A DNA stretch of 64,000 nt from Variovorax sp. ZS18.2.2 (GTDB lineage Bacteria > Pseudomonadota > Gammaproteobacteria > Burkholderiales > Burkholderiaceae_C). The translations under genes were made by a program, and so were the position numbers. The first letter of the stretch is position 1. The number at the start of each line of letters is the position of its first letter. Location of the stretch: contig NZ_JANLNM010000006.1 in the NCBI RefSeq assembly GCF_024701975.1, positions 62,001 through 126,000 on the forward strand, given 5' to 3'. The notes below the pieces were generated by a model, which ran no database searches, was not told the origin of the DNA, and saw only the letters and a program-made list of their open reading frames with translations. Of this stretch, positions 8,298 through 16,438 are shown piece after piece.

Positions 8298-9725
8298 TTA
8301 CCCGAAACGCACGTACTCGAAATCCACCGGCTGGCGATTGATGCCCATCACCGGCGGCGAGATCCATCCCGCGAACTTGCCCGGCTCCACCACGCGGCCC
8401 ATCAACGATGCCACGAAAGCGAAGTCTTCGGAACTGGGCAGCCATTCGTCGCGCTTGGCGGCCCATTCGATCTCGTTCACCACGCGGCCTTCGGGCGACA
8501 TCTTGATGCCGGCGAGCGCGCCGATCTGGCGGTTGAAGGCCTTGTGCGGCACGACCAGGCGGGTCGGGATGCCGGCCTTTTCCAGCACCTTGTTCCAGCG
8601 GCCCACACCGGCCACCGAGTCCTTGATGAAGTCGTCGCGCAGCACTTCGTTGAGCGCGTTGAGCATCGGCACGTCCTTCTCGACGAGCTGGCCGTCCTTC
8701 ACCTCGAGCACCTTGTAGGTCTGGCCCTTGAGGATGTGGTCGTCCGTGCGCTTGCCTTCTTCGTAACGGCCCTTCAGGCCCGAGCTGTAGAAGATGGCGG
8801 CGTTGCTCGACTGGTCGGCGCCGAACAGGTCGATGGTCACGCTGTAGTGGAAGTTCAGGTAGCGCTGGATCGTGCCCAGGTCGATGCAGCCCGCGGCGCG
8901 GATCTTCTGCGCGTCGTCGGTCTTCAGTTCGTTCATCACCTGCGCGGTGCGCGCGATGACGCGCGAGACGCCGCTCTCGCCCACGAACATGTGGTGCGCT
9001 TCTTCGGTCAGCATGAACTTCGTGGTGCGCGCGAGCGGATCGAAGGCGCTTTCGGCCAGCGCCGAGAGCTGGAACTTGCCGTCGCGGTCGGTGAAGTAGG
9101 TGAACATGAAGAACGCGAGCCAGTCGGGCGTGCGTTCGTTGAAGGCGCCCAGGATGCGCGGGTTGTTCTCGTCGCCCGAGGTGCGCTGCAGCAGCGCATC
9201 GGCCTCTTCGCGGCCGTCGCGGCCGAAGTGCTTCTGCAGCAGGTAGACCATGGCCCACAGATGACGGCCTTCTTCCACGTTGATCTGGAACAGGTTGCGC
9301 AGGTCGTACATCGACGGCGCCGTGAGGCCCAGGTGGCGCTGCTGCTCGACCGACGCGGGCTCGGTGTCGCCCTGCGTCACGATGATGCGGCGCAGGTTGG
9401 CACGATGCTCGCCGGGCACGTCCTGCCAGGCCTTCTCGCCCTTGTGGTCGCCGAAGTGGATCTCGCGGTTGGCATCGCCCGGGTTCAGGAAGATGCCCCA
9501 GCGGTAGTCGCGCATCTTCACGTGGCCGAACTGCGCCCAGCCCTGCGGGTCGACGCTCACCGCGGTGCGCAGGTACACGTCGTGGTTGGTCGACCCCTCA
9601 GGGCCCACGTCGTCCCACCAGTTGATGAAGTTCGGCTGCCAGCCTTCGAGCGCGCGCTGCAGCGTGCGGTCTTCGCCGAGGTTGACGTTGTTGGGGATCT
9701 TCTCGCTGTAGTTGATCGTGCTCAT
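8298..9725 (-). CDS. boxB: Benzoyl-CoA 2,3-epoxidase, oxygenase subunit BoxB
   Basis: BoxB is the di-iron oxygenase that converts benzoyl-CoA and O2 to 2,3-epoxybenzoyl-CoA with electrons from BoxA. The 475-residue length fits the family. Visible are the ferritin-like helical motifs with iron-ligand candidates in RHLWAMVYLL and MLTEEAHHMFVGE, and the C-terminal INRQPVDFEYVRFG. The start has AAGGA six bases upstream. It sits between boxC (34-base gap) and boxA on the same strand. Confidence 0.96.
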   Translation of the reverse strand: MSTINYSEKIPNNVNLGEDRTLQRALEGWQPNFINWWDDVGPEGSTNHDVYLRTAVSVDPQGWAQFGHVKMRDYRWGIFLNPGDANREIHFGDHKGEKAWQDVPGEHRANLRRIIVTQGDTEPASVEQQRHLGLTAPSMYDLRNLFQINVEEGRHLWAMVYLLQKHFGRDGREEADALLQRTSGDENNPRILGAFNERTPDWLAFFMFTYFTDRDGKFQLSALAESAFDPLARTTKFMLTEEAHHMFVGESGVSRVIARTAQVMNELKTDDAQKIRAAGCIDLGTIQRYLNFHYSVTIDLFGADQSSNAAIFYSSGLKGRYEEGKRTDDHILKGQTYKVLEVKDGQLVEKDVPMLNALNEVLRDDFIKDSVAGVGRWNKVLEKAGIPTRLVVPHKAFNRQIGALAGIKMSPEGRVVNEIEWAAKRDEWLPSSEDFAFVASLMGRVVEPGKFAGWISPPVMGINRQPVDFEYVRFG

Positions 9726-9759
9726 CGCTGTTCCTTGGGTTGTACGGGCTGCTGTTTGC

Positions 9760-11439
9760 TCAGACGCGATTCATGTCGAAGCCGGCTTTCTCGCCGGTGC
9801 CGTAGACCTTGAGCGCACCCTTTTCGCCGACGGCGTTGGGGCGGTTGAAGATCCAGTTCTGCCAGGCGGTGAGCCGGCCGAAGATGCGGGTGGCCATGTT
9901 CTCCTTGCTCGCGAAGCGCAGGTTGGCTTCGAGGCCGGTGAGTGCGTCGGGCGACATGGCGGCGCGCTCCTCGACGGCGATGCGGATCTCGTCGTCCCAG
10001 TCGATGTCGTCGGGCGCGGCGGTGACCAGGCCGAGCTTCAGGGCCTCGTCGGCGTCCAGCGGCTTGCCGGCGGCTGCGCGTGCGGCTTCGAGGGGTGCGG
10101 CTTCTTCGTAGAAGCGGCGCTGCAGGCGGCTCTGGTCGTTCACCATCGGGAAGAAGCCGAAGTTGAATTCGTTGAGCACGAGCTTCGGCGCGCGCTCGGC
10201 ATCGTCGGGCAGCGCGAGCATGTAGGTGCGGTCGCCCGCGAAGGCCAGCTCGGCCAGCGTGCCGGCGAAGCACGAACCGGCTTCGATCAGTGCGAACAGG
10301 CTGCGCGACGACACATCCAGGCGCGCCAGCGTGCGGCGCAGCGCGCCGATGGTTTCGCGCACGAGCCAGTGGTCCTTGTTCGCGAGCATCACGGCGTCGG
10401 ATGCGAGCACTGCGGCGGCGTCGCCTTCGGTCTTGAGCAGCCAGGTGCCCACGTCGAGTTCGTTGGTGCGCAGGTTGAGGATCGCGTCGTCGAGCTCACG
10501 GCACATCGCGAGCGGCCACCACGCGGCGCCCGCGGCTTCGATGGCGGCGATGTCCGCCGGCTGCGCGCCGGTGGGCGCCTTCACGGTGATCGTCGCGGTG
10601 CGCTTGCTGCGGTCGATCTGGATGTCGACATGCGAGTAGCTGATGCCGTCGGCGCTGTCGGTGCGTTCCAGGCGCGTGAGCGCCACGCCCTTGCCGCCCG
10701 CCGGGCGGTCGCTGCCGGCGGCGAGCTGCGAAGCGCGGTCCTGCACTGCGGCTGCAAATTGAGCGGGCTTGGCCACCGCATCGACCAGTCGCCACTCGAC
10801 CGCGCGCTGGCCGCGCACGCCTTCGACGCTGGTGCAGAAGATGTCGGCGAGGTCATGGCGCACATGGCGCTTGTCGGTCACGCGGGTCAGGCCGCCGGTG
10901 CCGGGCAGCACGCCGAGCAGCGGCACCTCGGGCAGCGAGACGGCGGAGGAGCGGTCGTCCACCAGCAGGATCTCGTCGCAGGCCAGCGCCAGTTCGTAGC
11001 CGCCGCCGGCGCAGGCGCCGTTCACGGCCGCGAGGAACTTCAGGCCCGAGTGCTTCGACGAGTCTTCGATGCCGTTGCGGGTCTCGTTGGTGAACTTGCA
11101 GAAGTTCACCTTCCAGGCATGGCCCGAGACGCCCAGCATGAAGATGTTGGCGCCCGAACAGAAGATGCGGTCCTTGCCGCTGGTGACGATCACGCTGCGC
11201 ACTTCGGGGTGCTCGAAGCGCACGCGGTTGAGCGCGTCGTTCAGCTCGATGTCCACGCCCAGGTCGTAGCTGTTGAGCTTCAACTTGTAGCCGGGGCGGA
11301 TGCCGCCGTCTTCCGCGATGTCGAGCACGAGGCGGGCAATGGCGCCGTCGAAGCTCAGGGACCAGTGGCGGTACTGGCCGGGTGCTGTGCGGTAGTCGAC
11401 GCGCGGGGGCGCCTGAAGCGGGGTCGTGGTGTCGGTCAT
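9760..11439 (-). CDS. boxC: 2,3-Epoxybenzoyl-CoA dihydrolase BoxC
   Basis: BoxC opens the ring of 2,3-epoxybenzoyl-CoA to 3,4-dehydroadipyl-CoA semialdehyde and formate. The 559-residue protein is a crotonase-superfamily enzyme about twice the usual length, with oxyanion-hole segments SGANIFMLG and CAGGGYELALACDEI. The frame is open up to 11535, but an AGGAGA site places the start at 11439, and the extra upstream residues overlap the promoter. It is the first gene of boxC-boxB-boxA-maoC. A TTGACT/CATGAT promoter with four TGCA motifs lies just upstream. Confidence 0.95.
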   Translation of the reverse strand: MTDTTTPLQAPPRVDYRTAPGQYRHWSLSFDGAIARLVLDIAEDGGIRPGYKLKLNSYDLGVDIELNDALNRVRFEHPEVRSVIVTSGKDRIFCSGANIFMLGVSGHAWKVNFCKFTNETRNGIEDSSKHSGLKFLAAVNGACAGGGYELALACDEILLVDDRSSAVSLPEVPLLGVLPGTGGLTRVTDKRHVRHDLADIFCTSVEGVRGQRAVEWRLVDAVAKPAQFAAAVQDRASQLAAGSDRPAGGKGVALTRLERTDSADGISYSHVDIQIDRSKRTATITVKAPTGAQPADIAAIEAAGAAWWPLAMCRELDDAILNLRTNELDVGTWLLKTEGDAAAVLASDAVMLANKDHWLVRETIGALRRTLARLDVSSRSLFALIEAGSCFAGTLAELAFAGDRTYMLALPDDAERAPKLVLNEFNFGFFPMVNDQSRLQRRFYEEAAPLEAARAAAGKPLDADEALKLGLVTAAPDDIDWDDEIRIAVEERAAMSPDALTGLEANLRFASKENMATRIFGRLTAWQNWIFNRPNAVGEKGALKVYGTGEKAGFDMNRV

Positions 11440-11462
11440 ACGGAAGTCTCCTGTGGGGCAGA

Positions 11463-11535
11463 TGCAAACCTGAAGAATAATGCATCTTCTGGTTCCGATG
11501 ACATGCATCATGCTGCATGCGAACAGGCAAGTCAA
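11463..11535 (-). promoter_or_regulatory. boxC promoter with TGCA motifs (probable BoxR operator)
   Basis: On the minus strand a -35 box TTGACT (11530-11535) and a -10 box CATGAT (11507-11512) are 17 bases apart. TGCA occurs at 11463, 11481, 11504 and 11514. The last two lie six bases apart and flank the -10 box. BzdR/BoxR repressors are known to recognise TGCA-containing operators, so binding here would block RNA polymerase until benzoyl-CoA is present. The site assignment is inferred from the motif. Confidence 0.65.
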
Positions 11536-11565
11536 TGCCTGAATCGCTTTTTTTCAAACTTCAGG

Positions 11566-12504
11566 TCAGGCGCCCAGACCCATCGACTGGCGCGTGGCAG
11601 CGCGCAAAGCCTGGAAGCTCTGCGCAAGGCTCTTGCCGCTGGTGTCCACCGAGAGATCGGCCTTCGAATAGAAGGCGGCGCGGCCGTTCAGGATGCGGCG
11701 CAGGTCTTCCATCGCTTCCTTGCTGGCGGCCATCGGGCGGGTGTCGCCCTGCGCGGCCACGCGGCCCATGTGCTCCTCGGGCGCGGCCTGCAGCCACACG
11801 GTGGTGCAGTGCGCGAGCAGTTCGTTGAAGGTGGCGGGGTCGGAGACGATGCCGCCCGGCGTGGCGATCACCACCTCGCTGTAGATCTGCACGGCCTCCT
11901 CGAGCGCGCGGCGCTCGTAGCGGCGGTAGGCGTTGGTGCCGTAGAGGTCGTGGATCTCGCGCACGCTGCAGCCGGCGAGCTTCTCGATCTCGCGGCTCAG
12001 TTCCACGAAGGGCAGGTCGAGGTCGTCGGCCAGCATCTGGCCCAGCGTCGACTTGCCCGCGCCGCGCAGGCCCACGAGCGCGATGCGGCGGTGCCGCGCC
12101 GGATCGACGGAGGCCGTGCCCAGCAGTTCGCCCAGCGCGACGCGCACGCGGCGCAGGTCGGTTTCGCTGCGGTTCTCGAGCAGCTCGCGGATCAGCAGCC
12201 ATTCGGGCGAGCTGGTGGTGACGTCGCCGACCAGCTCGGCCAGCGAGCAGTGCAGCGCACCGGCCACCTGCTGCAGCACCAGGATCGACGCATTGCCGAT
12301 GCCGTACTCGAGATTGGCCAGGTGCCGCTCCGACACATCGGCCGAAATGGCCACCGCCTTGCGCGTGAGGCCGCGCTGCGCGCGCAGATTGCGCACGCGG
12401 TCGCCCAGTGCGGCCAGCAGCGGGTTCTTGGCCTCCCCGGCCGGTGCGGTGTTGTTGCCGCTTTCTGGCGCGGTGGCCAGCACCGCGTCTACATGCTCGT
12501 TCAT
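11566..12504 (-). CDS. boxR: BoxR/BzdR-type regulator: HTH plus shikimate-kinase-like domain
   Basis: The 312-residue protein joins an XRE-type helix-turn-helix (about 30-95, LRAQRGLTRKAVAISADVS) to a shikimate-kinase-like domain (about 135-312) with the P-loop GLRGAGKST. This architecture is that of BzdR and BoxR, repressors that use the kinase-like domain to bind benzoyl-CoA. It lies upstream of boxC on the same strand, with 126 bases between them that hold a separate boxC promoter. It is divergent from the DUF4863-boxD-ligase operon, so it can control both sides. Confidence 0.95.
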   Translation of the reverse strand: MNEHVDAVLATAPESGNNTAPAGEAKNPLLAALGDRVRNLRAQRGLTRKAVAISADVSERHLANLEYGIGNASILVLQQVAGALHCSLAELVGDVTTSSPEWLLIRELLENRSETDLRRVRVALGELLGTASVDPARHRRIALVGLRGAGKSTLGQMLADDLDLPFVELSREIEKLAGCSVREIHDLYGTNAYRRYERRALEEAVQIYSEVVIATPGGIVSDPATFNELLAHCTTVWLQAAPEEHMGRVAAQGDTRPMAASKEAMEDLRRILNGRAAFYSKADLSVDTSGKSLAQSFQALRAATRQSMGLGA

Positions 12505-12566
12505 GCAAGTCCTCGAAGTCCTTGTTCTCGGCCGGGATTGTGCGCGCTCAGGGTAAACACCATAGA

Positions 12567-12648
12567 TGCACTATATTGCTTGACACCCAATGTCTCGTTG
12601 CTTATTGTTCGGCCACAAGCAAGATACTGCACACGCGGTATTCCTGCA
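12567..12648 (+). promoter_or_regulatory. Promoter of the DUF4863-boxD operon with TGCA motifs
   Basis: A near-consensus sigma-70 promoter reads TTGACA (12580-12585), 17 bases, TATTGT (12603-12608). TGCA motifs lie upstream at 12567 and downstream at 12628 and 12645. The upstream one also directly follows a TATAGT that could serve as -10 for boxR on the other strand. Control by BoxR is inferred from the motif and position. Confidence 0.55.
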
Positions 12649-12676
12649 AGGTAGTTCCAAAGTTCGAGGCCCCACG

Positions 12677-13171
12677 ATGTCCGACAGCAGCAAGCCCGCC
12701 ACCGGCAAGGAAGCATTTCACCAGTTGATCGCCGGCCTGACCGCCGAGATCGCCGGCAAGCCGCTCGACGCACAGCTCGACCAGTGGCTCAACGCCACCC
12801 ATGGCGCGGGCAGCGCCCGCTTCGAGCAGCTGCGCCAGGCCTGCATCGGCGGCGTCGCCGAAGGCTGGCTCTGCGAGCGCGAAGGCGGGGGCATCAGGTA
12901 TGGCCGCGTGTTCAAGGCCGAAGACGCGCTGCATCGCTTCTCGGTCGACGTGGTCGACATGCAGGACATCGCCGGCCCGCACCACACACATCCCAACGGC
13001 GAGGTCGACCTGATCATGCCGCTGGCCGACAGCGCCGCTGCCACCTTCGACGGACGGCCCGCGGGCTGGTGCGTCTACGGACCCGGCACCGCGCACCGCC
13101 CGACCGTCGCGCAAGGCCGCGCGCTCGTCCTTTACCTGCTGCCCGAAGGGCAGATCAAGTTCACCGCATGA
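12677..13171 (+). CDS. DUF4863 family protein (4-hydroxylaminobenzoate lyase-like)
   Basis: The 164-residue protein looks like the DUF4863 family, which includes the 4-hydroxylaminobenzoate lyase PnbB of nitrobenzoate degraders. The core is a cupin-like segment with GPHHTHPNGEVDLIMP (histidines near 98-102) and the end GWCVYGPGTAHRPTV. Family members are also common in box clusters, where their job is not established. The ATG at 12677 has a weak GAGG site. Its TGA overlaps the boxD ATG (ATGA), so translation is coupled. It is the first gene of the plus-strand benzoate operon. Confidence 0.82.
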   Translation: MSDSSKPATGKEAFHQLIAGLTAEIAGKPLDAQLDQWLNATHGAGSARFEQLRQACIGGVAEGWLCEREGGGIRYGRVFKAEDALHRFSVDVVDMQDIAGPHHTHPNGEVDLIMPLADSAAATFDGRPAGWCVYGPGTAHRPTVAQGRALVLYLLPEGQIKFTA

Positions 13172-14718
13172 CCGAACTCCTTTCCAACCACGTCGCCGGC
13201 CGCTGGCAAAGCGGCTCGGGCGCCGGCACGCCGCTTGTCGATCCGGTGCTGGGCACCGAACTCGCGCGCGTCGATGCCACGGGGCTCGACCTGCCCGAAG
13301 CCTTCTCGTTTGCGCGCGAACAGGGCGGCAACGCGCTGCGCGCCCTCACCTACCGCCAGCGCGCGGGGTTGCTCGGCGCCATCATGAAGGTGCTGCAGGC
13401 GAACCGCGATGCCTATTACGAGATCGCCACCGCGAACTCCGGCACCGTGAAGAACGATTCGGCCGTGGACATCGACGGCGCGATCTTCACGCTCGGCCAG
13501 TACGCCAAGTGGGGCGATGCGCTGGGCGACGTGCGCGCGCTGCGCGACGGCGATGCGGTCAAGCTCGGCAAGGAGCCGGTGTTCCTGTCGCAGCACCTGC
13601 AGGTGCCGACGCACGGCGTGGCGCTGTTCATCAACGCCTTCAACTTCCCGTCGTGGGGCCTGTGGGAAAAGGCCGCACCGGCGCTGCTCTCGGGCGTGCC
13701 AGTGATCGTGAAGCCTGCGACAGCCACCGCCTGGCTCACGCAGCGCATGGTGAAGGACGTGGTCGATGCGGGCGTGCTGCCCGCCGGCGCGCTCTCGGTC
13801 ATCTGCGGCAGCTCGGCCGGGTTGATGGACCAGCTCCATCCCTTCGACGTGGTGTCGTTCACCGGCTCGGCCGAAACCGCGGCGGTGATCCGCTCGCACC
13901 CCGCCGTCGCCGCACGCTCGGTGCGCGCGAACATCGAGGCCGACAGCCTCAACAGCGCCCTGCTGCTGCCCGGCGCCGCGCCCGGCAGTGAGGCCTTCAA
14001 CCTGCTCGTGCGCGAAGTGGTGCGCGAGATGACGGTGAAGTCGGGCCAGAAGTGCACCGCGATCCGCCGCATCCTCGTGCCCGCCGAGATGTACGACGCC
14101 GCGGCCGAAGCCATCGGCGCGAAGCTCGCGGGCGTCACCGTCGGCAATCCGCGCAACGAGAGCGTGCGCATGGGTTCGCTCGTGAGTCGCGCGCAACTCA
14201 ACGCCGTACGAGACGGCCTCGACGCCCTCGCCGCGCAAACCACCGTGCTGCACGACAGCCGCAACAAGCCTTTGATCGACGCGGACCCGGCCGTCGCCGC
14301 GTGCATCGGCCCGGTCCTGCTGGGCGCGCGCGATGCCGATGCTGCGCAGCGCGTGCATGACGTCGAGGTGTTCGGCCCGGTCGCCACGCTGCTGCCGTAT
14401 CGCGACCTGGCACACGGCATCGCGCTCGCGCATCGCGGACAAGGCTCGCTCGTCACATCGCTCTACGGCAGCGACGACACCGCGCTCGCGCAGGCCGCAC
14501 TCGCTGTCGCACCCAGCCACGGCCGCGTCCACGTGATCACTCCCGAGGTCGCGCAAGCCCACACCGGCCACGGCAACGTGATGCCGATGTCGATGCACGG
14601 CGGCCCCGGCCGCGCGGGCGGCGGCGCCGAACTGGGCGGCCTGCGCGCGCTCGATTTCTATCACCGCAAGAGCGCGGTGCAGGCGAGCCCCGGCGTGCTC
14701 GCGGCCCTCGGCCTCTAG
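13168..14718 (+). CDS. boxD: 3,4-Dehydroadipyl-CoA semialdehyde dehydrogenase BoxD
   Basis: This aldehyde dehydrogenase (516 residues) oxidises the BoxC product to 3,4-dehydroadipyl-CoA, normally with NADP. It has the ALDH folds FINAFNFPSWGLWEKAAPAL, VIVKPATATAW and FTGSAETAAVIRSH, and the catalytic cysteine in VKSGQKCTAIRR near residue 296. The start is the ATG at 13168 inside the overlapping ATGA. The frame is open further upstream, but that part runs over the DUF4863 gene. The benzoate-CoA ligase gene follows 30 bases downstream. Confidence 0.94.
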   Translation: MTELLSNHVAGRWQSGSGAGTPLVDPVLGTELARVDATGLDLPEAFSFAREQGGNALRALTYRQRAGLLGAIMKVLQANRDAYYEIATANSGTVKNDSAVDIDGAIFTLGQYAKWGDALGDVRALRDGDAVKLGKEPVFLSQHLQVPTHGVALFINAFNFPSWGLWEKAAPALLSGVPVIVKPATATAWLTQRMVKDVVDAGVLPAGALSVICGSSAGLMDQLHPFDVVSFTGSAETAAVIRSHPAVAARSVRANIEADSLNSALLLPGAAPGSEAFNLLVREVVREMTVKSGQKCTAIRRILVPAEMYDAAAEAIGAKLAGVTVGNPRNESVRMGSLVSRAQLNAVRDGLDALAAQTTVLHDSRNKPLIDADPAVAACIGPVLLGARDADAAQRVHDVEVFGPVATLLPYRDLAHGIALAHRGQGSLVTSLYGSDDTALAQAALAVAPSHGRVHVITPEVAQAHTGHGNVMPMSMHGGPGRAGGGAELGGLRALDFYHRKSAVQASPGVLAALGL

Positions 14719-14748
14719 AAGAACAAAAGGCCCCAAGGAGACCACACG

Positions 14749-16296
14749 ATGAGCCTGCCCGCACGATTCAATTTCGCCGAACACCTGTTCGCCCTCAACC
14801 GCGGCCGCGCCGATCGCATCGCCTACATCGACGACCGCGGCACGCTCGGCTACGGCCAGCTCGAAGACCGCGCGCGCCGCCTGGCCGCCGCACTGAAAGC
14901 CGCCGGCGTGCGCCGCGAAGAACGCGTGCTGCTCTTGATGCTCGACAACAACGACTGGCCCGTGAGCTTTCTCGGCTGCCTGTACGCCGGCATCGTTCCC
15001 GTCGCCGTCAACACGCTGCTCACGCCCGAGGACTACGCCTACATGCTCGACCACAGCCGCGCGCAGGCCGCGCTGGTGTCGGGTGCGCTGCTGCCGACGC
15101 TGCAGGATGCAATGGGGCGCGGCGCGCACGAGCTGCAGGCGCTGATCGTCTCGCAGCCGACGGGCGCACTGCCGGACAACGCACAGGCCTTCGACGACGC
15201 GATCGCCAAGGCCGAACCGCTGGCCGCACCGGCGAACACCGCTTCCGACGACCCCGGCTTCTGGCTCTACTCCTCCGGCTCCACCGGCAAGCCCAAGGGC
15301 ACGGTCCACACGCACGCCAACCTCTGGTGGACGGCCGAGCTCTACGGCAAACCGGTGCTCGCCTTGACCGAAGACGACGTGTGCTTCTCGGCCGCCAAGA
15401 TGTACTTTGCGTACGGCCTCGGCAACGCGCTGACCTTCCCGCTCACGGTCGGCGCCACCGTCGTGCTGATGGCCGAGCGGCCCACGCCCGATGCCACCTT
15501 CCGTCGCTGGACCGAGCACAAGCCAACGGTGTTCTTCGGCGCGCCCACCGGCTTCGCGGGCATGCTCGCCTCGCCCAGACTGCCCGCACGCGACACCGTC
15601 GCACTGCGCATGTGCTCGTCCGCCGGCGAGGCCTTGCCCGGCGAGATTGCGCAGCGCTTCAAGGCGCACTACGGCTGCGAGATCATCGACGGCATCGGCT
15701 CGACCGAGATGCTGCACATCTTCATCTCCAACCGCCCCGGCGACGTGCGCTATGGCACGACCGGCAAGCCGGTGGACGGCTACGAGGTCGAGCTGCGCGG
15801 CGAAGACGGCCGCCCGGTGCCCGATGGCGAAGTGGGCGACCTCTACATCCGCGGCCCGAGCTCCGCGCTCATGTACTGGACCAACCGCGAGAAATCGCGC
15901 GACACCTTCCAGGGCGGATGGACCAAGAGCGGCGACAAGTACACGCGCGATGCGGACGGCTACTTCACCTACGCAGGCCGCAGCGACGACATGCTGAAGG
16001 TCAGCGGCATCTACGTTTCGCCCTTCGAGGTCGAGGCCACGCTGATGCAGCACCCCGCCGTGCTCGAAGCGGCGGTGATTGGCAAGGAAGATGCCGAAGG
16101 GCTCACCAAGACCAAGGCCTTCGTCGTGCTGAAGGATGGCAGAAGCGCGACCGAAGACGAGCTCAAGGCCTTCGTGAAGGAACGCCTCGCGCCCTACAAG
16201 TACCCGCGGTTTCTGGAGTTCGTGAGTGAACTGCCGAAGACTGCGACGGGGAAGATCCAGCGGTTCCGCCTGCGCGAGCGGGAGAAGCAGGCATGA
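14749..16296 (+). CDS. Benzoate-CoA ligase family protein
   Basis: The 515-residue adenylate-forming enzyme should activate benzoate with ATP and CoA, the entry step of the box pathway. It shows the P-loop-like YSSGSTGKPKGTVHTH (about 176-191), the GIGSTEMLHIF motif, YTRDADGYFTYAGRSDDMLKVSG-type hinge residues and a C-terminal lysine in PKTATGKIQRF. The N-terminus (FNFAEHLF.. NRGRADRIAYID) is typical for benzoate-CoA ligases. AAGGAG precedes the start. Close relatives such as 4-hydroxybenzoate- or anthranilate-CoA ligases cannot be excluded. The gene sits between boxD and a palindromic repeat. Confidence 0.93.
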   Translation: MSLPARFNFAEHLFALNRGRADRIAYIDDRGTLGYGQLEDRARRLAAALKAAGVRREERVLLLMLDNNDWPVSFLGCLYAGIVPVAVNTLLTPEDYAYMLDHSRAQAALVSGALLPTLQDAMGRGAHELQALIVSQPTGALPDNAQAFDDAIAKAEPLAAPANTASDDPGFWLYSSGSTGKPKGTVHTHANLWWTAELYGKPVLALTEDDVCFSAAKMYFAYGLGNALTFPLTVGATVVLMAERPTPDATFRRWTEHKPTVFFGAPTGFAGMLASPRLPARDTVALRMCSSAGEALPGEIAQRFKAHYGCEIIDGIGSTEMLHIFISNRPGDVRYGTTGKPVDGYEVELRGEDGRPVPDGEVGDLYIRGPSSALMYWTNREKSRDTFQGGWTKSGDKYTRDADGYFTYAGRSDDMLKVSGIYVSPFEVEATLMQHPAVLEAAVIGKEDAEGLTKTKAFVVLKDGRSATEDELKAFVKERLAPYKYPRFLEFVSELPKTATGKIQRFRLREREKQA

Positions 16297-16320
16297 GCCA
16301 CCGCGCGTCTTTCTCTTGCT

Positions 16321-16435
16321 CCCTCCCCCGCTGGGGGAGGGTTGGGGTGGGGGCAAGCGGCCTTCGCAAAAGTACAGCCTCTGCCAGCGCCGCTTGCCCC
16401 CATCCCAACCTTCCCCCAAAGGGGGAAGGAGCAAT
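16321..16435. repeat. GC-rich palindromic element, copy 2, carrying a ribosome site
   Basis: The 115-bp element has the same arms as copy 1 and a middle almost identical to copy 3 (GCGGCCTTCGCAAAAG, then GCCAGCGCCGCTTGCCCCC). It starts 25 bases after the ligase stop. Its right end reads GGGGGAAGGAGCAAT, which puts AAGGAG nine bases before the ATG of the alpha/beta hydrolase. I see no other ribosome site for that gene, so the repeat appears to supply it. Confidence 0.88.
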
Positions 16436-16438
16436 GCA

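Noticed and set aside
11440..11535. Longer boxC start at 11535
   Set aside because: It would translate the promoter and TGCA region; AGGAGA fits 11439.
12784..13167. Upstream extension of boxD
   Set aside because: The frame is open but overlaps the DUF4863 gene; aldehyde dehydrogenase sequence begins only at 13168.
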